A stretch of 64,000 nt of DNA from an uncultured Alphaproteobacteria bacterium (GTDB lineage Bacteria; Pseudomonadota; Alphaproteobacteria; SP197). How positions within the stretch are numbered: position 1 is the first letter of the stretch; each line of letters opens with the position of its first letter. Below, in pieces: positions 9,642 through 18,063 of this stretch. The notes under the pieces are model-generated. The model had not been told where the DNA came from, made no database searches, and worked only from the letters and a program-made list of their open reading frames with translations. The position numbers and the translations under genes were made by a program. The stretch covers positions 973,246 through 1,037,245 of the forward strand of contig OY282363.1 of the NCBI GenBank assembly GCA_958295695.1, written 5' to 3'.

Positions 9642-10079
9642 CTACGCGGCCCGTGTCGCCACCACCAGCCGCTGTCCGAGGACGTGAAGCGCCGCCTCGA
9701 CCTGGCCGATATGCGACCGGTGATCGAGGTCGAGCAGACGCCGCACGGTTCCTTCCACGGTCCCCAATTGCTTCGCCAACGCCGCGTTGCCGAGCCCGCG
9801 CTCGCGCATCGCGCGGTAGAGGGCGATCTTGGCGGCGACCAGCGCGGGCAGCGCGACGAGCGGCCGTCCCCTCCCCGGTGACGGCCGCGGAATGTCGCGC
9901 CGGCCCTCGATGTATCCGCCGAGAGCGGCGACGAGGCAGTCCCGGGCCTCCGCCAGCGCCTCTCGCTTCGTGGAGCCTTCCGTCAGCGCCTCCGGGATAT
10001 CGGGAAACGACACCAGCACGGAGTTCCCACCCTCCGTCTCCAGCTTGACGGGATACGCCAACGGCGTCGATCGCGTCAT
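9642..10079 (-). CDS. hicB: HicB family antitoxin with C-terminal DNA-binding domain
   Basis: This 145-residue protein has the HicB fold at the N-terminus (LAYPVKLETEGGNSVLVSFP then DIPEALTEGSTKREALAEAR). It is followed by a C-terminal helix-turn-helix region (RERGLGNAALAKQLGTVEGT). It neutralises the HicA RNase and typically represses its own operon. Its ATG overlaps the hicA stop by 4 bases. Two palindromes in front of hicA are natural candidates for its operator. Confidence 0.9.
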   Translation of the reverse strand: MTRSTPLAYPVKLETEGGNSVLVSFPDIPEALTEGSTKREALAEARDCLVAALGGYIEGRRDIPRPSPGRGRPLVALPALVAAKIALYRAMRERGLGNAALAKQLGTVEGTVRRLLDLDHRSHIGQVEAALHVLGQRLVVATRAA

Positions 10080-10312
10080 CCTGCCCTTCCTCCATCTCCC
10101 CGGATGTCCTCCCGGGACAGTCCGAGCTGCCGGATCGTGGCCGCGAGGAGACCTTGGCCGATTTCCTGGCGGCGGTCCTTGACCGTGGTGAAACGATCCC
10201 CGTAATGCGGACGGCCGTGGCTTCCCTTGCCCTTTCGGGATTCGAAGCGCACCGCGACGCCCCGCTCCCGGCCGAGCCTTCGGATTCGCCTGACGAACTC
10301 GTCACCGGTCAT
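10076..10312 (-). CDS. hicA: HicA family mRNA interferase toxin
   Basis: This 78-residue double-stranded-RNA-binding-like protein contains ESRKGKGSHGRPHYGDRFTT. The His of the GSH motif is the HicA catalytic residue. The C-terminal LLAATIRQLGLSREDIRG is also family-typical. It is the first gene of the hicAB pair, which is the usual order. It lies directly downstream of palindromic promoter DNA and upstream of the integrase scar at 9429. Confidence 0.9.
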   Translation of the reverse strand: MTGDEFVRRIRRLGRERGVAVRFESRKGKGSHGRPHYGDRFTTVKDRRQEIGQGLLAATIRQLGLSREDIRGDGGRAG

Positions 10313-10319
10313 GGAATAG

Positions 10320-10365
10320 CGTACACATGTGTACGGATAAGGCGTCGGCCGACGCCTCTTGTCAA
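10320..10365 (-). promoter_or_regulatory. hicAB promoter/operator with two perfect palindromes
   Basis: Reading toward hicA there is a consensus -35 box TTGACA (10365-10360). It is followed by the perfect 18-bp palindrome AGGCGTCGGCCGACGCCT (10357-10340) and the perfect 16-bp palindrome CGTACACATGTGTACG (10335-10320), ending 7 bases before the hicA ATG. No good -10 box is seen at ideal spacing. Palindromes overlapping the promoter are what autoregulation by a dimeric HicB would need. Confidence 0.6.
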
Positions 10366-10369
10366 GACG

Positions 10370-10683
10370 CTATCCGCTGATTTTCGCGATACGGCTGGCG
10401 ATGCGGTTGGCGGCGGCCTTGACGGGGTCGTTGGCGAGGTGGGCGTAGCGGGCGGTGGTCTGCACTTGTGTATGACCGAGCAGCTTCCCGATCATGGGCA
10501 GCCCCTCGCCGACCAGCAAGCCGCCGCTGGCGAAGCTGTGGCGTAGATCGTGGATGCGCACATCGTCGAGCCCGGCGCGCACCCGGATGCGCCGCCAAGG
10601 GTGTTGCGGGACGGCGCGAGCTTCCGGTCCGAGCCGCACGACATGCCCGCCGGTCTTGGCGTCGGGAGGCCCGAGGTCCTGAA
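10370..10683 (-). pseudogene. Tyrosine-integrase 3' remnant (middle of three)
   Basis: The frame contains DAKTGGHVVRLGPEARAV, then a deletion relative to the integrase at 11681, then PWRRIRVRAGLDDVRIHDLR, LGHTQVQTTARYAHLA and the C-terminus. The His-x-x-Arg box, second His and Tyr nucleophile are kept. The N-terminal arm-binding and core domains and the first catalytic Arg are gone. It abuts a broken acetyltransferase gene at about 10,684. Confidence 0.75.
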
Positions 10684-10960
10684 CGGGATCAGTTCCCGAT
10701 CGGGCGTTCGGCTGAAACGACGGGACAGAACGGGCACCGTCCTGCGTCCGGCAAGGCGGACAAACCCGAAACGCTCATGGAAGGCTTGGGTTTGCGCATC
10801 CTTCGCATCGACGATGACCGCGTAGACCGTAAGCGTCGCGCCGGCGTGAATCACCCGACGAAAGGCGTCCGCGAAGAGCGCCGATCCCAAGCTCCGGCCG
10901 CCCAGCGCCGATCCAAGGCCCCAGCCGCCCGATCAACGACACCGGCGCCGGATAGCGAGG
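10684..10960 (-). pseudogene. GNAT acetyltransferase (TacT-like toxin) fragment, frameshifted
   Basis: Two frames together give LPRYPAPVSLIGRLG, then after a shift GSALFADAFRRVIHAGATL and AQTQAFHERFGFVRLAG. This is the pattern of the C-terminal half of GNAT toxins that acetylate aminoacyl-tRNA. The N-terminal half and the RHH antitoxin partner are missing, and the C-terminus is cut by the integrase remnant. Confidence 0.6.
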
Positions 10961-11008
10961 GAGGCGCTTGCCTTCTTCGGATGGCGGCTATGGTTGAGGC
11001 TGTCCGAT

Positions 11009-11386
11009 TCAGAAGGCGATCCGCCTCATGCCGTCGACGACATCGAAATGGCTGTCGTTGCTCAATACCGCGAGGGCGTGCTGGCGGGCGAGCGCCGCGA
11101 CCCAGACGTCATTCGCCGGTATGGGACTACCCGAGCGTTTCAATTCCAGCCGGATGGCGGCATAGGCATCCGCCGTCGCCGAGGTGACGGCCGCGATCTC
11201 GGTCAACGGCAGATACCGGGCAAGCCATTCCTCATAGCGGTTTCGGTGACGCGACTGGCGGATGCCGAAATAGTATTCGCCGAGAACGACGCTGGGGACG
11301 ACCAGCCGCTCGGCCGAACGAAGAGGCGCCTCGACCGCCGCGCGACCCTCCGCCCATGCGGACAAGGCATTGGTGTCGAGGATCAC
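11009..11386 (-). CDS. vapC: VapC family PIN-domain toxin
   Basis: This 125-residue PIN nuclease opens MILDTNALSAWAEG, with Asp4 as the first metal ligand. Later acidic positions lie in VVPSVVLGEYYFGIRQ and in SPIPANDVWVAALARQHALA, with LSNDSHFD near the end. The start is a GTG inside GTGA, overlapping the stop of the antitoxin. VapC toxins cleave tRNA or rRNA. Confidence 0.9.
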   Translation of the reverse strand: MILDTNALSAWAEGRAAVEAPLRSAERLVVPSVVLGEYYFGIRQSRHRNRYEEWLARYLPLTEIAAVTSATADAYAAIRLELKRSGSPIPANDVWVAALARQHALAVLSNDSHFDVVDGMRRIAF

Positions 11387-11652
11387 GCGAGGTCTTCGGG
11401 AGCGAGCCTCTCGAACTCCTCCTCGATCGCGCCGAGGACGCGACGATGTTCGTCCGCGAGATCGGACAGCGCGCCGAAGCCGGCCATCCAGGGAGGACGC
11501 CCGTTGCCGGCCTGGTTTCCGCCCGCGCAGCGTCGGAGCTGTTCCTCAAGCGCCTCGGTGAAGAAACACCGCAAGGTGACGCCACGGGCGGCGGCAAGCG
11601 CCTTGGCCTGCCGGAACATGGTGTCGGGGAGGTCGATGGTCGTTTTCATCAA
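11383..11652 (-). CDS. vapB: Ribbon-helix-helix (VapB-type) antitoxin
   Basis: This 89-residue protein opens MMKTTIDLPDTMFRQAKALA, a typical ribbon-helix-helix DNA-binding start. The acidic C-terminal tail (DEHRRVLGAIEEEFERLAPE) would bind VapC. It is co-translated with vapC through a 4-base overlap. The short A+T-richer stretch 11,653-11,680 in front probably holds its promoter, bounded by the integrase stop. Confidence 0.85.
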   Translation of the reverse strand: MMKTTIDLPDTMFRQAKALAAARGVTLRCFFTEALEEQLRRCAGGNQAGNGRPPWMAGFGALSDLADEHRRVLGAIEEEFERLAPEDLA

Positions 11653-11680
11653 GCCATATTTCCATAAAGACGGTATCTCA

Positions 11681-12781
11681 TCAAACCGTTTCGATCGGTG
11701 CGTCCTCGCCGCCGCTCGATGAAGCCATCTTGTCGCCGCTCATGAGACTCCCACCGATGCTTCCGGTGATGCGCGCGGCGGCGTTCTGGATGGAGTCGCG
11801 GGCGAGGTGGGCGTAGCGGGCGGTGGTCTGGACCTGGGTATGGCCGAGCAGCTTGCCGATCATGGTCAGACTCTCGCCCAGCGCCAGCGCGCGGCTGGCG
11901 AAGGAGTGCCTCAGGTCGTGGATGCGCACGTCTTCGAGCCCGGCGCGCGCCCGGATGCGCCGCCAGGGGCGTTGCAGGTCGGTCAGGTGCGAGCCGGGAA
12001 GTCTGCCGGCGATCACCCAGGGGTTGTCGTGCTCGCGGGGAAGGGCCGCCAGCACGGCGCGGGCTTCCGGCCCGAGCGGTACGACGCGCCCGCCGGTCTT
12101 GGCGTCGGGAAGCTCGATGCAGTCGTCCTTGACGTACTCCCAGCGCAGGTCGCGGATCTCCGACATCCGGCAGCCGGTGAGCAACAGCAGGCGGAAGGCG
12201 GCGACGGCGGAGGGTATCTCGTCCTCCGTCTCGCGTAGCACTTCACCCAACCGTTCCGTTTCCTCGGGCGACAGGAAGCGCTCGCGCCGGTGTTCCCTGT
12301 AGCGCTTGACGTGCCGGCAAGGGTTGGACCCGTCCGGGCGCCAGCCCCAGACCTCGGCGAGGGAGAACATCTTCGACAGCACCCCGAGGGTCCGGTTGGC
12401 CTGATAGGGCTTGTCGCGGAGGCCATGATGCAGGGTGGCGACATCCTTGCGTTGAACCTCCCCGACTGGCAACGCCCCGATCACGGGATCGACGAACAGC
12501 CTGACCGAGCGGCAGTACTCCTGCCGCGTGCTCGGCTTGCAGTGGACCGGGACGTACTCGTCCAGAAACTTGCGGCCGAGATCGGCCATGGTCGGCTCGG
12601 CCTCTCGTCGGGCCGCCGCGTTCCGGGGGTCGATGCCCTTCTTCGCAAGCGCCAGTATCTCCAGCGCCCGTCCGCGCGCCTGATCCGGGCTCAAGGGTCC
12701 GTGCGGCCCGAGGGTAAACCAGCGCAGCTTGCCGTCGATGCGGGTCTGGACGACGTAGTACTTCCGCCCCGATTTTCGCAC
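11681..12781 (-). CDS. Tyrosine-type integrase, N-terminus truncated
   Basis: The 366 residues carry the full recombinase core: Arg205 (LLLLTGCRMSEIRDLRW), His288-x-x-Arg291 (RIHDLRHSFAS), His314 (LLGHTQVQTT) and Tyr323 (ARYAHLA). The open frame begins with a GTG at RKSGRKYYVVQTRIDGKLRW. Relatives have about 30-40 further residues before this point, and upstream codons (GGVRV) continue the homology only briefly. So the integrase is cut at its 5' end exactly where the beheaded DUF499 gene begins. The catalytic part is complete, but function without the N-terminal strand is doubtful. Confidence 0.85.
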   Translation of the reverse strand: MRKSGRKYYVVQTRIDGKLRWFTLGPHGPLSPDQARGRALEILALAKKGIDPRNAAARREAEPTMADLGRKFLDEYVPVHCKPSTRQEYCRSVRLFVDPVIGALPVGEVQRKDVATLHHGLRDKPYQANRTLGVLSKMFSLAEVWGWRPDGSNPCRHVKRYREHRRERFLSPEETERLGEVLRETEDEIPSAVAAFRLLLLTGCRMSEIRDLRWEYVKDDCIELPDAKTGGRVVPLGPEARAVLAALPREHDNPWVIAGRLPGSHLTDLQRPWRRIRARAGLEDVRIHDLRHSFASRALALGESLTMIGKLLGHTQVQTTARYAHLARDSIQNAAARITGSIGGSLMSGDKMASSSGGEDAPIETV

Positions 12782-12813
12782 CCGGACGCCTCCGCGGGCG
12801 GAGCGACAAGGCG
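12782..12813. other. Junction between two gene 5' ends (rearrangement breakpoint)
   Basis: Thirty-two bases separate two divergently read genes that both lack their expected N-termini: the integrase on the minus strand and the DUF499 ATPase on the plus strand. There is no room for a promoter serving a normal divergent pair. It reads as a deletion or insertion breakpoint rather than a regulatory region. Confidence 0.5.
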
Positions 12814-15800
12814 GTGAGGCAGTTGGAGCTGACCTACGGCGGCGGCAAGACCCATACCCTGATCGCGCTCTACCACCTGTTCCGCGACCCGGAAACGCTG
12901 CCCGACCTGCCGGCGGTCAGGGAGTTCCGCAGCCATGTCGGCGCCGGTCTGCCGCGCGCTTTCACGGTGGCCCTGTGTTTCGACAAGATCGACGCCGAAC
13001 AGGGCATCGAAGATGTGCGGGCGCCGGACGGGGAGACGCGCGCCTTGCGCCACCCGTGGAGCGTGCTGGCCTTCCAGCTGGCGGGCGCGGAAGGGCTGCG
13101 CACGGTCCACGCCGACGGCAGGGACGAGGAGCGCGAAACGCCGCCGGCCGAACCCCTGCTGCGGAAGCTGATCGAAAAGCCGCTGGAGCGCGGCCTGGCG
13201 ACGTTGATCCTGGTGGACGAGGTGTTGATGTACGCCCGCGAGAAGGCGGGCATGGACCCGGTCTGGCGCGACCGCATCAAGGACTTCTTCCAGTACCTGA
13301 CCCAGGCGGTGACCAAGGTGGACCGGGCGGCCATCGTGGCGTCGCTGCTGGCGACCGATCCCGGCAAGCAACGGGGGGAGATCGGCGGGGCGCTGGTGTC
13401 GGGACTGTTCGACGTGTTCCGGCGCCAGCGCGAGGAAGGGGTGCAGCCGGTCCAGAAGGAAGACGTGGCGGAGGTCTTGCGGCGCCGTTTCTTCGTCCCG
13501 GAGGACATCCAGGACCGCGACGCCTTCCGGCCCCACGCCATCGCCGTGGTGCAGGGGCTGGCCCGTCTCCACGACGCGACGGCGAAGGAAAAGCCCGCCG
13601 AGGAAGCGCGCTTCCTGGAGAGTTTCCCCTTCCACCCCGACTTGACCGACGTGTTCTACAGCCGCTGGACCCAACTCGAAGGCTTCCAGCGCACGCGCGG
13701 CATCCTGCGCATCCTCGCCACCGCCTTGCGCGAGGCGGAAGCGTGGGACAACGGCCCGTTGGTCGGCCCTTCGGTCCTGCTGGCGGCGCCCGGCGAGCAG
13801 GGGGTTTCCGAGGCGATGCGCGAACTCGCGAGCGTGGCGACCGCGGAGTCGTCCGAAGGACGGCGAACGGACTGGGTTCCCCTGCTCGAAGCCGAACTGG
13901 CCAAGGCGCGGCAGATTCAGGACGAACTGCCAGCGCTCGCGAACGGTCGCGAAGCCGAGCAGGCGGTGGTGGCCGTTTTCCTCCATTCACAGCCCATCGG
14001 CCACAAGGTCAACACCCCGGACCTGGTGCGCATGGCGGGGAGCCTGGCGCCGGACGCCATCGAACTGGAAAAGGGATTGCGCCGCTGGCGGGAGGTCTCC
14101 TGGTTCCTCGACGACGAGGACATGGGCGTGGACGAGCCGGCGGCCCCGGGCTTGCCGAAATCCTGGCGGCTCGGCCACCGCCCCAATCTGCGCCAGATGC
14201 ACGACGAGGCCTGCCGGCGGCGGGTCGGCGCGGACGCGGTGGAAGCGCGCCTGGAAGACGCCATTCGCGCGACGAAGGCGTTGACGGACGGCGCCCGGGC
14301 TGTCGGGGCGATCCCTCACCTGCTGCCTGCATCGCCGAGGGACGTGGGGGACGACGGCAGCTTCCGCTATGCGGTTCTGGGGGCCGCCGCCGCCTCCGAT
14401 TCCGGCAAGCCGAGCGCATGGGCGAGGCGCTTTCTCGACGAGGCCGGCGGGCCGGACCGGCCGCGCGTGCATCGTAACGCCGTGGTGGCCGCGGCGCCGT
14501 CGCAAGACGGGCTGGAAGCGGCCCGCGCCGGTATGCGCGCCCTTCTCGGTTGGGAGGATGTGGCCGAGCAACTTCATGGCCACAAGGTCGACCCGATGCA
14601 GGAAGAGCGCCTGCGGCGGCGTTTGCAGGAAGCGCGGGGTCGCCTTCCCGACGCGATCCGGCAGGCGTGGTCGGTCGTCGTCACCGTCGACGAAAGCAAT
14701 GGCGTCCACGCCTTCAGGCTCGCGGCCGGAGCGGGGCCGCTCTTTACCGAAATCAAGAACGATGCGCGCGCGCGTATCAAGGAGACGGCGGTGGACGCCG
14801 CCGCGCTTCTGCCCGATGGCCCCTACGACCTGTGGCGCGAAGGCGAGGAGGCCCGCTTCGTGAAGGATCTGGCGGGAGCGTTCGCCCGCCATCCACGCCT
14901 TCCCAAGGTGCTGAACCCGAAGGTGCTGCTCGACACGGTGTTGCAAGGGGTGGAACGCGGCCTTCTCGTGGCGCGGCTCGCCCGGCCCGATGGCAGCGCG
15001 CGCAGCTGGTGGCGCGAAGCGGTCGATCCGGACTCGCGCAACGACCCGCAGCTCGAAGCGGTGCTGCCGGAAAAGGCGGCGTTGAGCCGCCTGTCGGAAG
15101 GATTGCTGGCCCCCGGCGTCTTGCCGCAACTCTGGGCGACGGCGGGACAGGCGCAGTCCGTGTTGCGGGAAGGCGAGGCGGAGGCCGGGCTCGCCCTGCG
15201 GGCGATCGAGGGCTATTTCAGCGGCGGCAAACAGGTGAGCGTCGCGAGCGGCGCGGGCTACAACGAGAGCCTCGCCGTTCCGCGCTGTTCCGAAGATGAG
15301 GTCCTCGACGCGGCGCGGCGCGGGATCGAGCGAGGAACGGTGTGGCTCACCAACGGCCCGACCTCCTTGTGGAAGGAACGCGTTCCAGTGGGCGCGCTCG
15401 ACGGGGAGGAAGCGGCGCTCCATCCGGCGCCCGCGCCCATCTCGCCGCAGGAGCTTCTCGAGGAGGCGCTCCCCGGAGGATGGAAGGACGGCGCGGCGAA
15501 CGGGGCCGCGCTGGTGCGCGCGGCGTCCCAGGCGGACGGTGTGGCGCTTCCCTGGGGCCTCGTCCGCGACAGCATCAAGGCCGGCGTGGAAAGCCGCTGG
15601 CTCCAGCTCGCCGAGGACAGCGGCCCCCTGGATTGCGGCTACGACGAAGCCGGCAATCTGCGCCTGGAACGGCCGGAAACCCCACCGCCGCCGCCCCACC
15701 CCCCTGCCGGGGACACGGCGCTCGAGGGTTGGCAGATCCAGAGTCTGGGCGAGGTCGTCCCCGACATGACGAAAGCGGCCGCCGGCAGCGACCTCCGCTT

Positions 15801-15900
15801 CCATGTGCGCGTGACGGTCGCGGGAGAAGCCTCGGACGAAACCCGCGCCACTCTCGACAAGCTCCTCGCCACCGTTTCGGAAAACCTGAAGGCCTCATAG
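12814..15900 (+). CDS. DUF499 family ATPase, N-terminus missing
   Basis: The 1,028 residues begin almost at the P-loop: YGGGKTHTLIALYHLFRD, with Walker A Gly-Lys-Thr at about residues 9-14 and Walker B LILVDE at 131-136. DUF499 proteins are large AAA+-like ATPases found in phage-defence loci, normally with roughly 70-100 residues before the P-loop. Here these are absent. The C-terminal end (SDLRFHVRVTVAGEASDETR) looks complete. The gene was probably beheaded by the event that truncated the adjacent integrase. Its usual helicase or methyltransferase partners are not in the window. Confidence 0.75.
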   Translation: MRQLELTYGGGKTHTLIALYHLFRDPETLPDLPAVREFRSHVGAGLPRAFTVALCFDKIDAEQGIEDVRAPDGETRALRHPWSVLAFQLAGAEGLRTVHADGRDEERETPPAEPLLRKLIEKPLERGLATLILVDEVLMYAREKAGMDPVWRDRIKDFFQYLTQAVTKVDRAAIVASLLATDPGKQRGEIGGALVSGLFDVFRRQREEGVQPVQKEDVAEVLRRRFFVPEDIQDRDAFRPHAIAVVQGLARLHDATAKEKPAEEARFLESFPFHPDLTDVFYSRWTQLEGFQRTRGILRILATALREAEAWDNGPLVGPSVLLAAPGEQGVSEAMRELASVATAESSEGRRTDWVPLLEAELAKARQIQDELPALANGREAEQAVVAVFLHSQPIGHKVNTPDLVRMAGSLAPDAIELEKGLRRWREVSWFLDDEDMGVDEPAAPGLPKSWRLGHRPNLRQMHDEACRRRVGADAVEARLEDAIRATKALTDGARAVGAIPHLLPASPRDVGDDGSFRYAVLGAAAASDSGKPSAWARRFLDEAGGPDRPRVHRNAVVAAAPSQDGLEAARAGMRALLGWEDVAEQLHGHKVDPMQEERLRRRLQEARGRLPDAIRQAWSVVVTVDESNGVHAFRLAAGAGPLFTEIKNDARARIKETAVDAAALLPDGPYDLWREGEEARFVKDLAGAFARHPRLPKVLNPKVLLDTVLQGVERGLLVARLARPDGSARSWWREAVDPDSRNDPQLEAVLPEKAALSRLSEGLLAPGVLPQLWATAGQAQSVLREGEAEAGLALRAIEGYFSGGKQVSVASGAGYNESLAVPRCSEDEVLDAARRGIERGTVWLTNGPTSLWKERVPVGALDGEEAALHPAPAPISPQELLEEALPGGWKDGAANGAALVRAASQADGVALPWGLVRDSIKAGVESRWLQLAEDSGPLDCGYDEAGNLRLERPETPPPPPHPPAGDTALEGWQIQSLGEVVPDMTKAAAGSDLRFHVRVTVAGEASDETRATLDKLLATVSENLKAS

Positions 15901-16453
15901 CGCCCGACCACCGCGTCACGGGGGGCGCGGCCGACGAGACGCGCCGCCGAACTCATCCATTCCTTCATTCGCGTCAACGCCGTCATGGAGGCGAACCATC
16001 CGCACCTGACGACGCAAAAGAGCTTCTACGTCGAGATCGGCCGCGCCCGGCGCAGGGCGGAGCTGGTCACGGACGACGCCAGGGCGCTCCGCGAGAGGCT
16101 GGAAACCGCGACCGGCGAGCGCGCCTCGGCTATCTCCTCGAACGCATCGGCGCGGCGGCGGAGAGACCGCTTGCGCGGGAGAAGACCGGGGACCGCGGCC
16201 GGCAAGAGATGCCGGACAGGCCGTCCGGCGCACTGGACAAGGGTGGCGCGCCCGAACCGGAGAAAGCGCCGGAACCGAAACGGGTCGAATACGACTTCGG
16301 GTTGTGACGACCGAAGCCTCGGGGCGCCGGGCGGCTGGCCGAGCCGGGAAACCCGTCGGGAAGCTCCGTGGAAGGTTTGGGCGACTGGGCCGACGACAGC
16401 GGACAATCGTGAAATCTCTTCCCGAATGTATCGAACGGCGATACTTTGTGCGC
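15901..16453 (+). pseudogene. Gene-fragment stretch including an AbiEi tail copy
   Basis: There is no complete gene. From about 15,929 one frame reads AAELIHSFIRVNAVMEANHP and LTTQKSFYVEIGRARRRAEL, coding-like but of a family I do not recognise. At 16,121-16,158 the sequence is identical, apart from one base, to 17,071-17,108 inside the intact AbiEi gene (encoding RLGYLLERIGA). After it a frame continues to EPKRVEYDFGL and a stop at about 16,307. It appears to be a patchwork of broken genes. Confidence 0.5.
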
Positions 16454-17251
16454 ATGGATACGGAAACGCCCAGAGCTGGCGATGTCATCGCCGGGTTCGC
16501 CGCCGATGGCCGATACCACTTCGGCACGGCGGATATGCGATCCGCGCTCGGCGTATCCGCCGCCGCGACCAGGCTCGCGCTCGGCCGGCTGGCGAAAAAG
16601 GGGCTGATCGCAAGTCCCGCCCGCGGCTTCTACGTCATCCTGCCGCCCGAGTACAGGCGTCTCGGCTGTCTGCCGGCCGACCAGTTCGTCCCGGCGCTCA
16701 TGGAGCATCCGAAGCGACCGTACTATGCGGCTCTCTTGTCCGCCGCCCAGTACCACGGCGCGGCGCATCACCGTCCGCAGGCATTCCAGGTTGCTCTCGC
16801 CGGTAATCGACGGCCGATATCTTGCGGCGTCGTCGGGGTCTCCTTCATCGCCCGCAAGCGGATTGCCGAGGTGGCGGTCCAGAGCTTCAACACGCCGCGC
16901 GGAACGATCCTGGTTTCCAGCGTCGAGGCGACGGCGGTCGATCTTGTCGGCTACGAACAACGCGCCGGCGGACTGGATCAGGTGGCGACGGTGCTCTCCG
17001 AGCTCGCCGAGCGGATCGATCCGGACCTTCTGGCCGGCGCGGCGCGGACCGCGCCCGTTCCCTGGGCGCAGCGCCTCGGCTACCTCCTCGAACGCATCGG
17101 CGCGGCGGACAAGACCGCGCCGTTGAAGGCCCATGTACGGCGGCGCGCCCGCGACATCGCGCCGCTTCTGCCGGCCGGCCCCCGCGACCGCGCGCCGCGC
17201 GCCGCGGACTGGCGGCTGCGCATCAACGCCGAGGTCGAGGCGGAGGCGTGA
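16454..17251 (+). CDS. AbiEi family antitoxin (type IV toxin-antitoxin)
   Basis: The start at 16454 (MDTETPRAGDVIAGFAADGR) fits the family start; the longer frame from 16304 adds a basic, relic-like extension. The N-terminal winged helix (HFGTADMRSALGVSAAATRL) precedes the antitoxin domain, with PKRPYYAALLSAAQYHGAAH and FNTPRGTILVSSVEATAVDL. AbiEi proteins repress their operon and counteract the AbiEii nucleotidyltransferase. It ends in GTGA, overlapping the toxin start. Confidence 0.85.
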   Translation: MDTETPRAGDVIAGFAADGRYHFGTADMRSALGVSAAATRLALGRLAKKGLIASPARGFYVILPPEYRRLGCLPADQFVPALMEHPKRPYYAALLSAAQYHGAAHHRPQAFQVALAGNRRPISCGVVGVSFIARKRIAEVAVQSFNTPRGTILVSSVEATAVDLVGYEQRAGGLDQVATVLSELAERIDPDLLAGAARTAPVPWAQRLGYLLERIGAADKTAPLKAHVRRRARDIAPLLPAGPRDRAPRAADWRLRINAEVEAEA

Positions 17252-18063
17252 TCCCGCGCGACTACATCACCGAATGGCGAACGCGGGCGCCGTGGGTCCA
17301 GGATTCCCAGGTCGAGCAGGATCTGGTCATCGGCCGGGCGCTGGTCGAGATGTTCTCCCATCCGGTTCTGGCCGAAGGGCTCGCGTTTCGCGGCGGCACA
17401 GCACTCTACAGGCTCTACCTGAAGCCGCCCGCCCGCTATTCCGAGGATATCGACCTGGTTCGGACCGTCCCCGGACCTGCCGGCCCGATGATGGACGCCT
17501 TGCGCGAGGCGCTCGACCCGTGGCTCGGCAAGCCCCGATGGAAGCAGACCGAAGGTCGCGTGACGTTCGTCTACCGCTTCGAGTCCGAGGACACACCGCC
17601 GTTGCGTCTTCGCCTGAAGGTGGAGATCAATTCCCGCGAGCACTTTTCCGTGTTCGGGCTCAGGAGGGTTCCGTTCTCCGTGGCCTCGCGCTGGTTCCAC
17701 GGAGCCGCCGATATCGTGACCTACGAGCTGGACGAGCTTCTCGCCACCAAGCTGCGCGCGCTCTACCAGCGAAGGAAGGGCCGGGACCTGTTCGACCTGG
17801 CCACCGCGTTGAACGGTTCGACGGCCGACCCTCGTCGCATCGTCGCGGCGTTCAATACGTACATGAAACGGGAAGACGGTCGTGTGACCCGTGCCCTGTT
17901 CGAACGGAACCTGTCGGGCAAGCTGCGCGACCTGCGGTTCGGCGCCGATATCGGTCCCCTGCTCGCACACGGTTACCGGTGGGCCATGGAGGAAGCGGCG
18001 CAAGAGGTTTCCGTGTGGCTCATCGCGCTTCTACCCGGCGCGCCGTGGAAGGGGACGGACTGA
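17248..18063 (+). CDS. AbiEii family nucleotidyltransferase toxin
   Basis: This 271-residue protein has a GTG start overlapping the antitoxin stop. LAFRGGTALYRLYLKPPARY SEDIDLV is the family hallmark, with the FRGGT loop and the DIDLV metal ligands. YELDELLATKLRALYQRRKG and RDLFDLATAL complete the pattern. AbiEii enzymes block growth by adding nucleotides to tRNA or similar targets. All expected motifs are present, so the pair is probably functional, unlike the broken pair at 58.4-59.1 kb. Confidence 0.9.
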   Translation: MIPRDYITEWRTRAPWVQDSQVEQDLVIGRALVEMFSHPVLAEGLAFRGGTALYRLYLKPPARYSEDIDLVRTVPGPAGPMMDALREALDPWLGKPRWKQTEGRVTFVYRFESEDTPPLRLRLKVEINSREHFSVFGLRRVPFSVASRWFHGAADIVTYELDELLATKLRALYQRRKGRDLFDLATALNGSTADPRRIVAAFNTYMKREDGRVTRALFERNLSGKLRDLRFGADIGPLLAHGYRWAMEEAAQEVSVWLIALLPGAPWKGTD

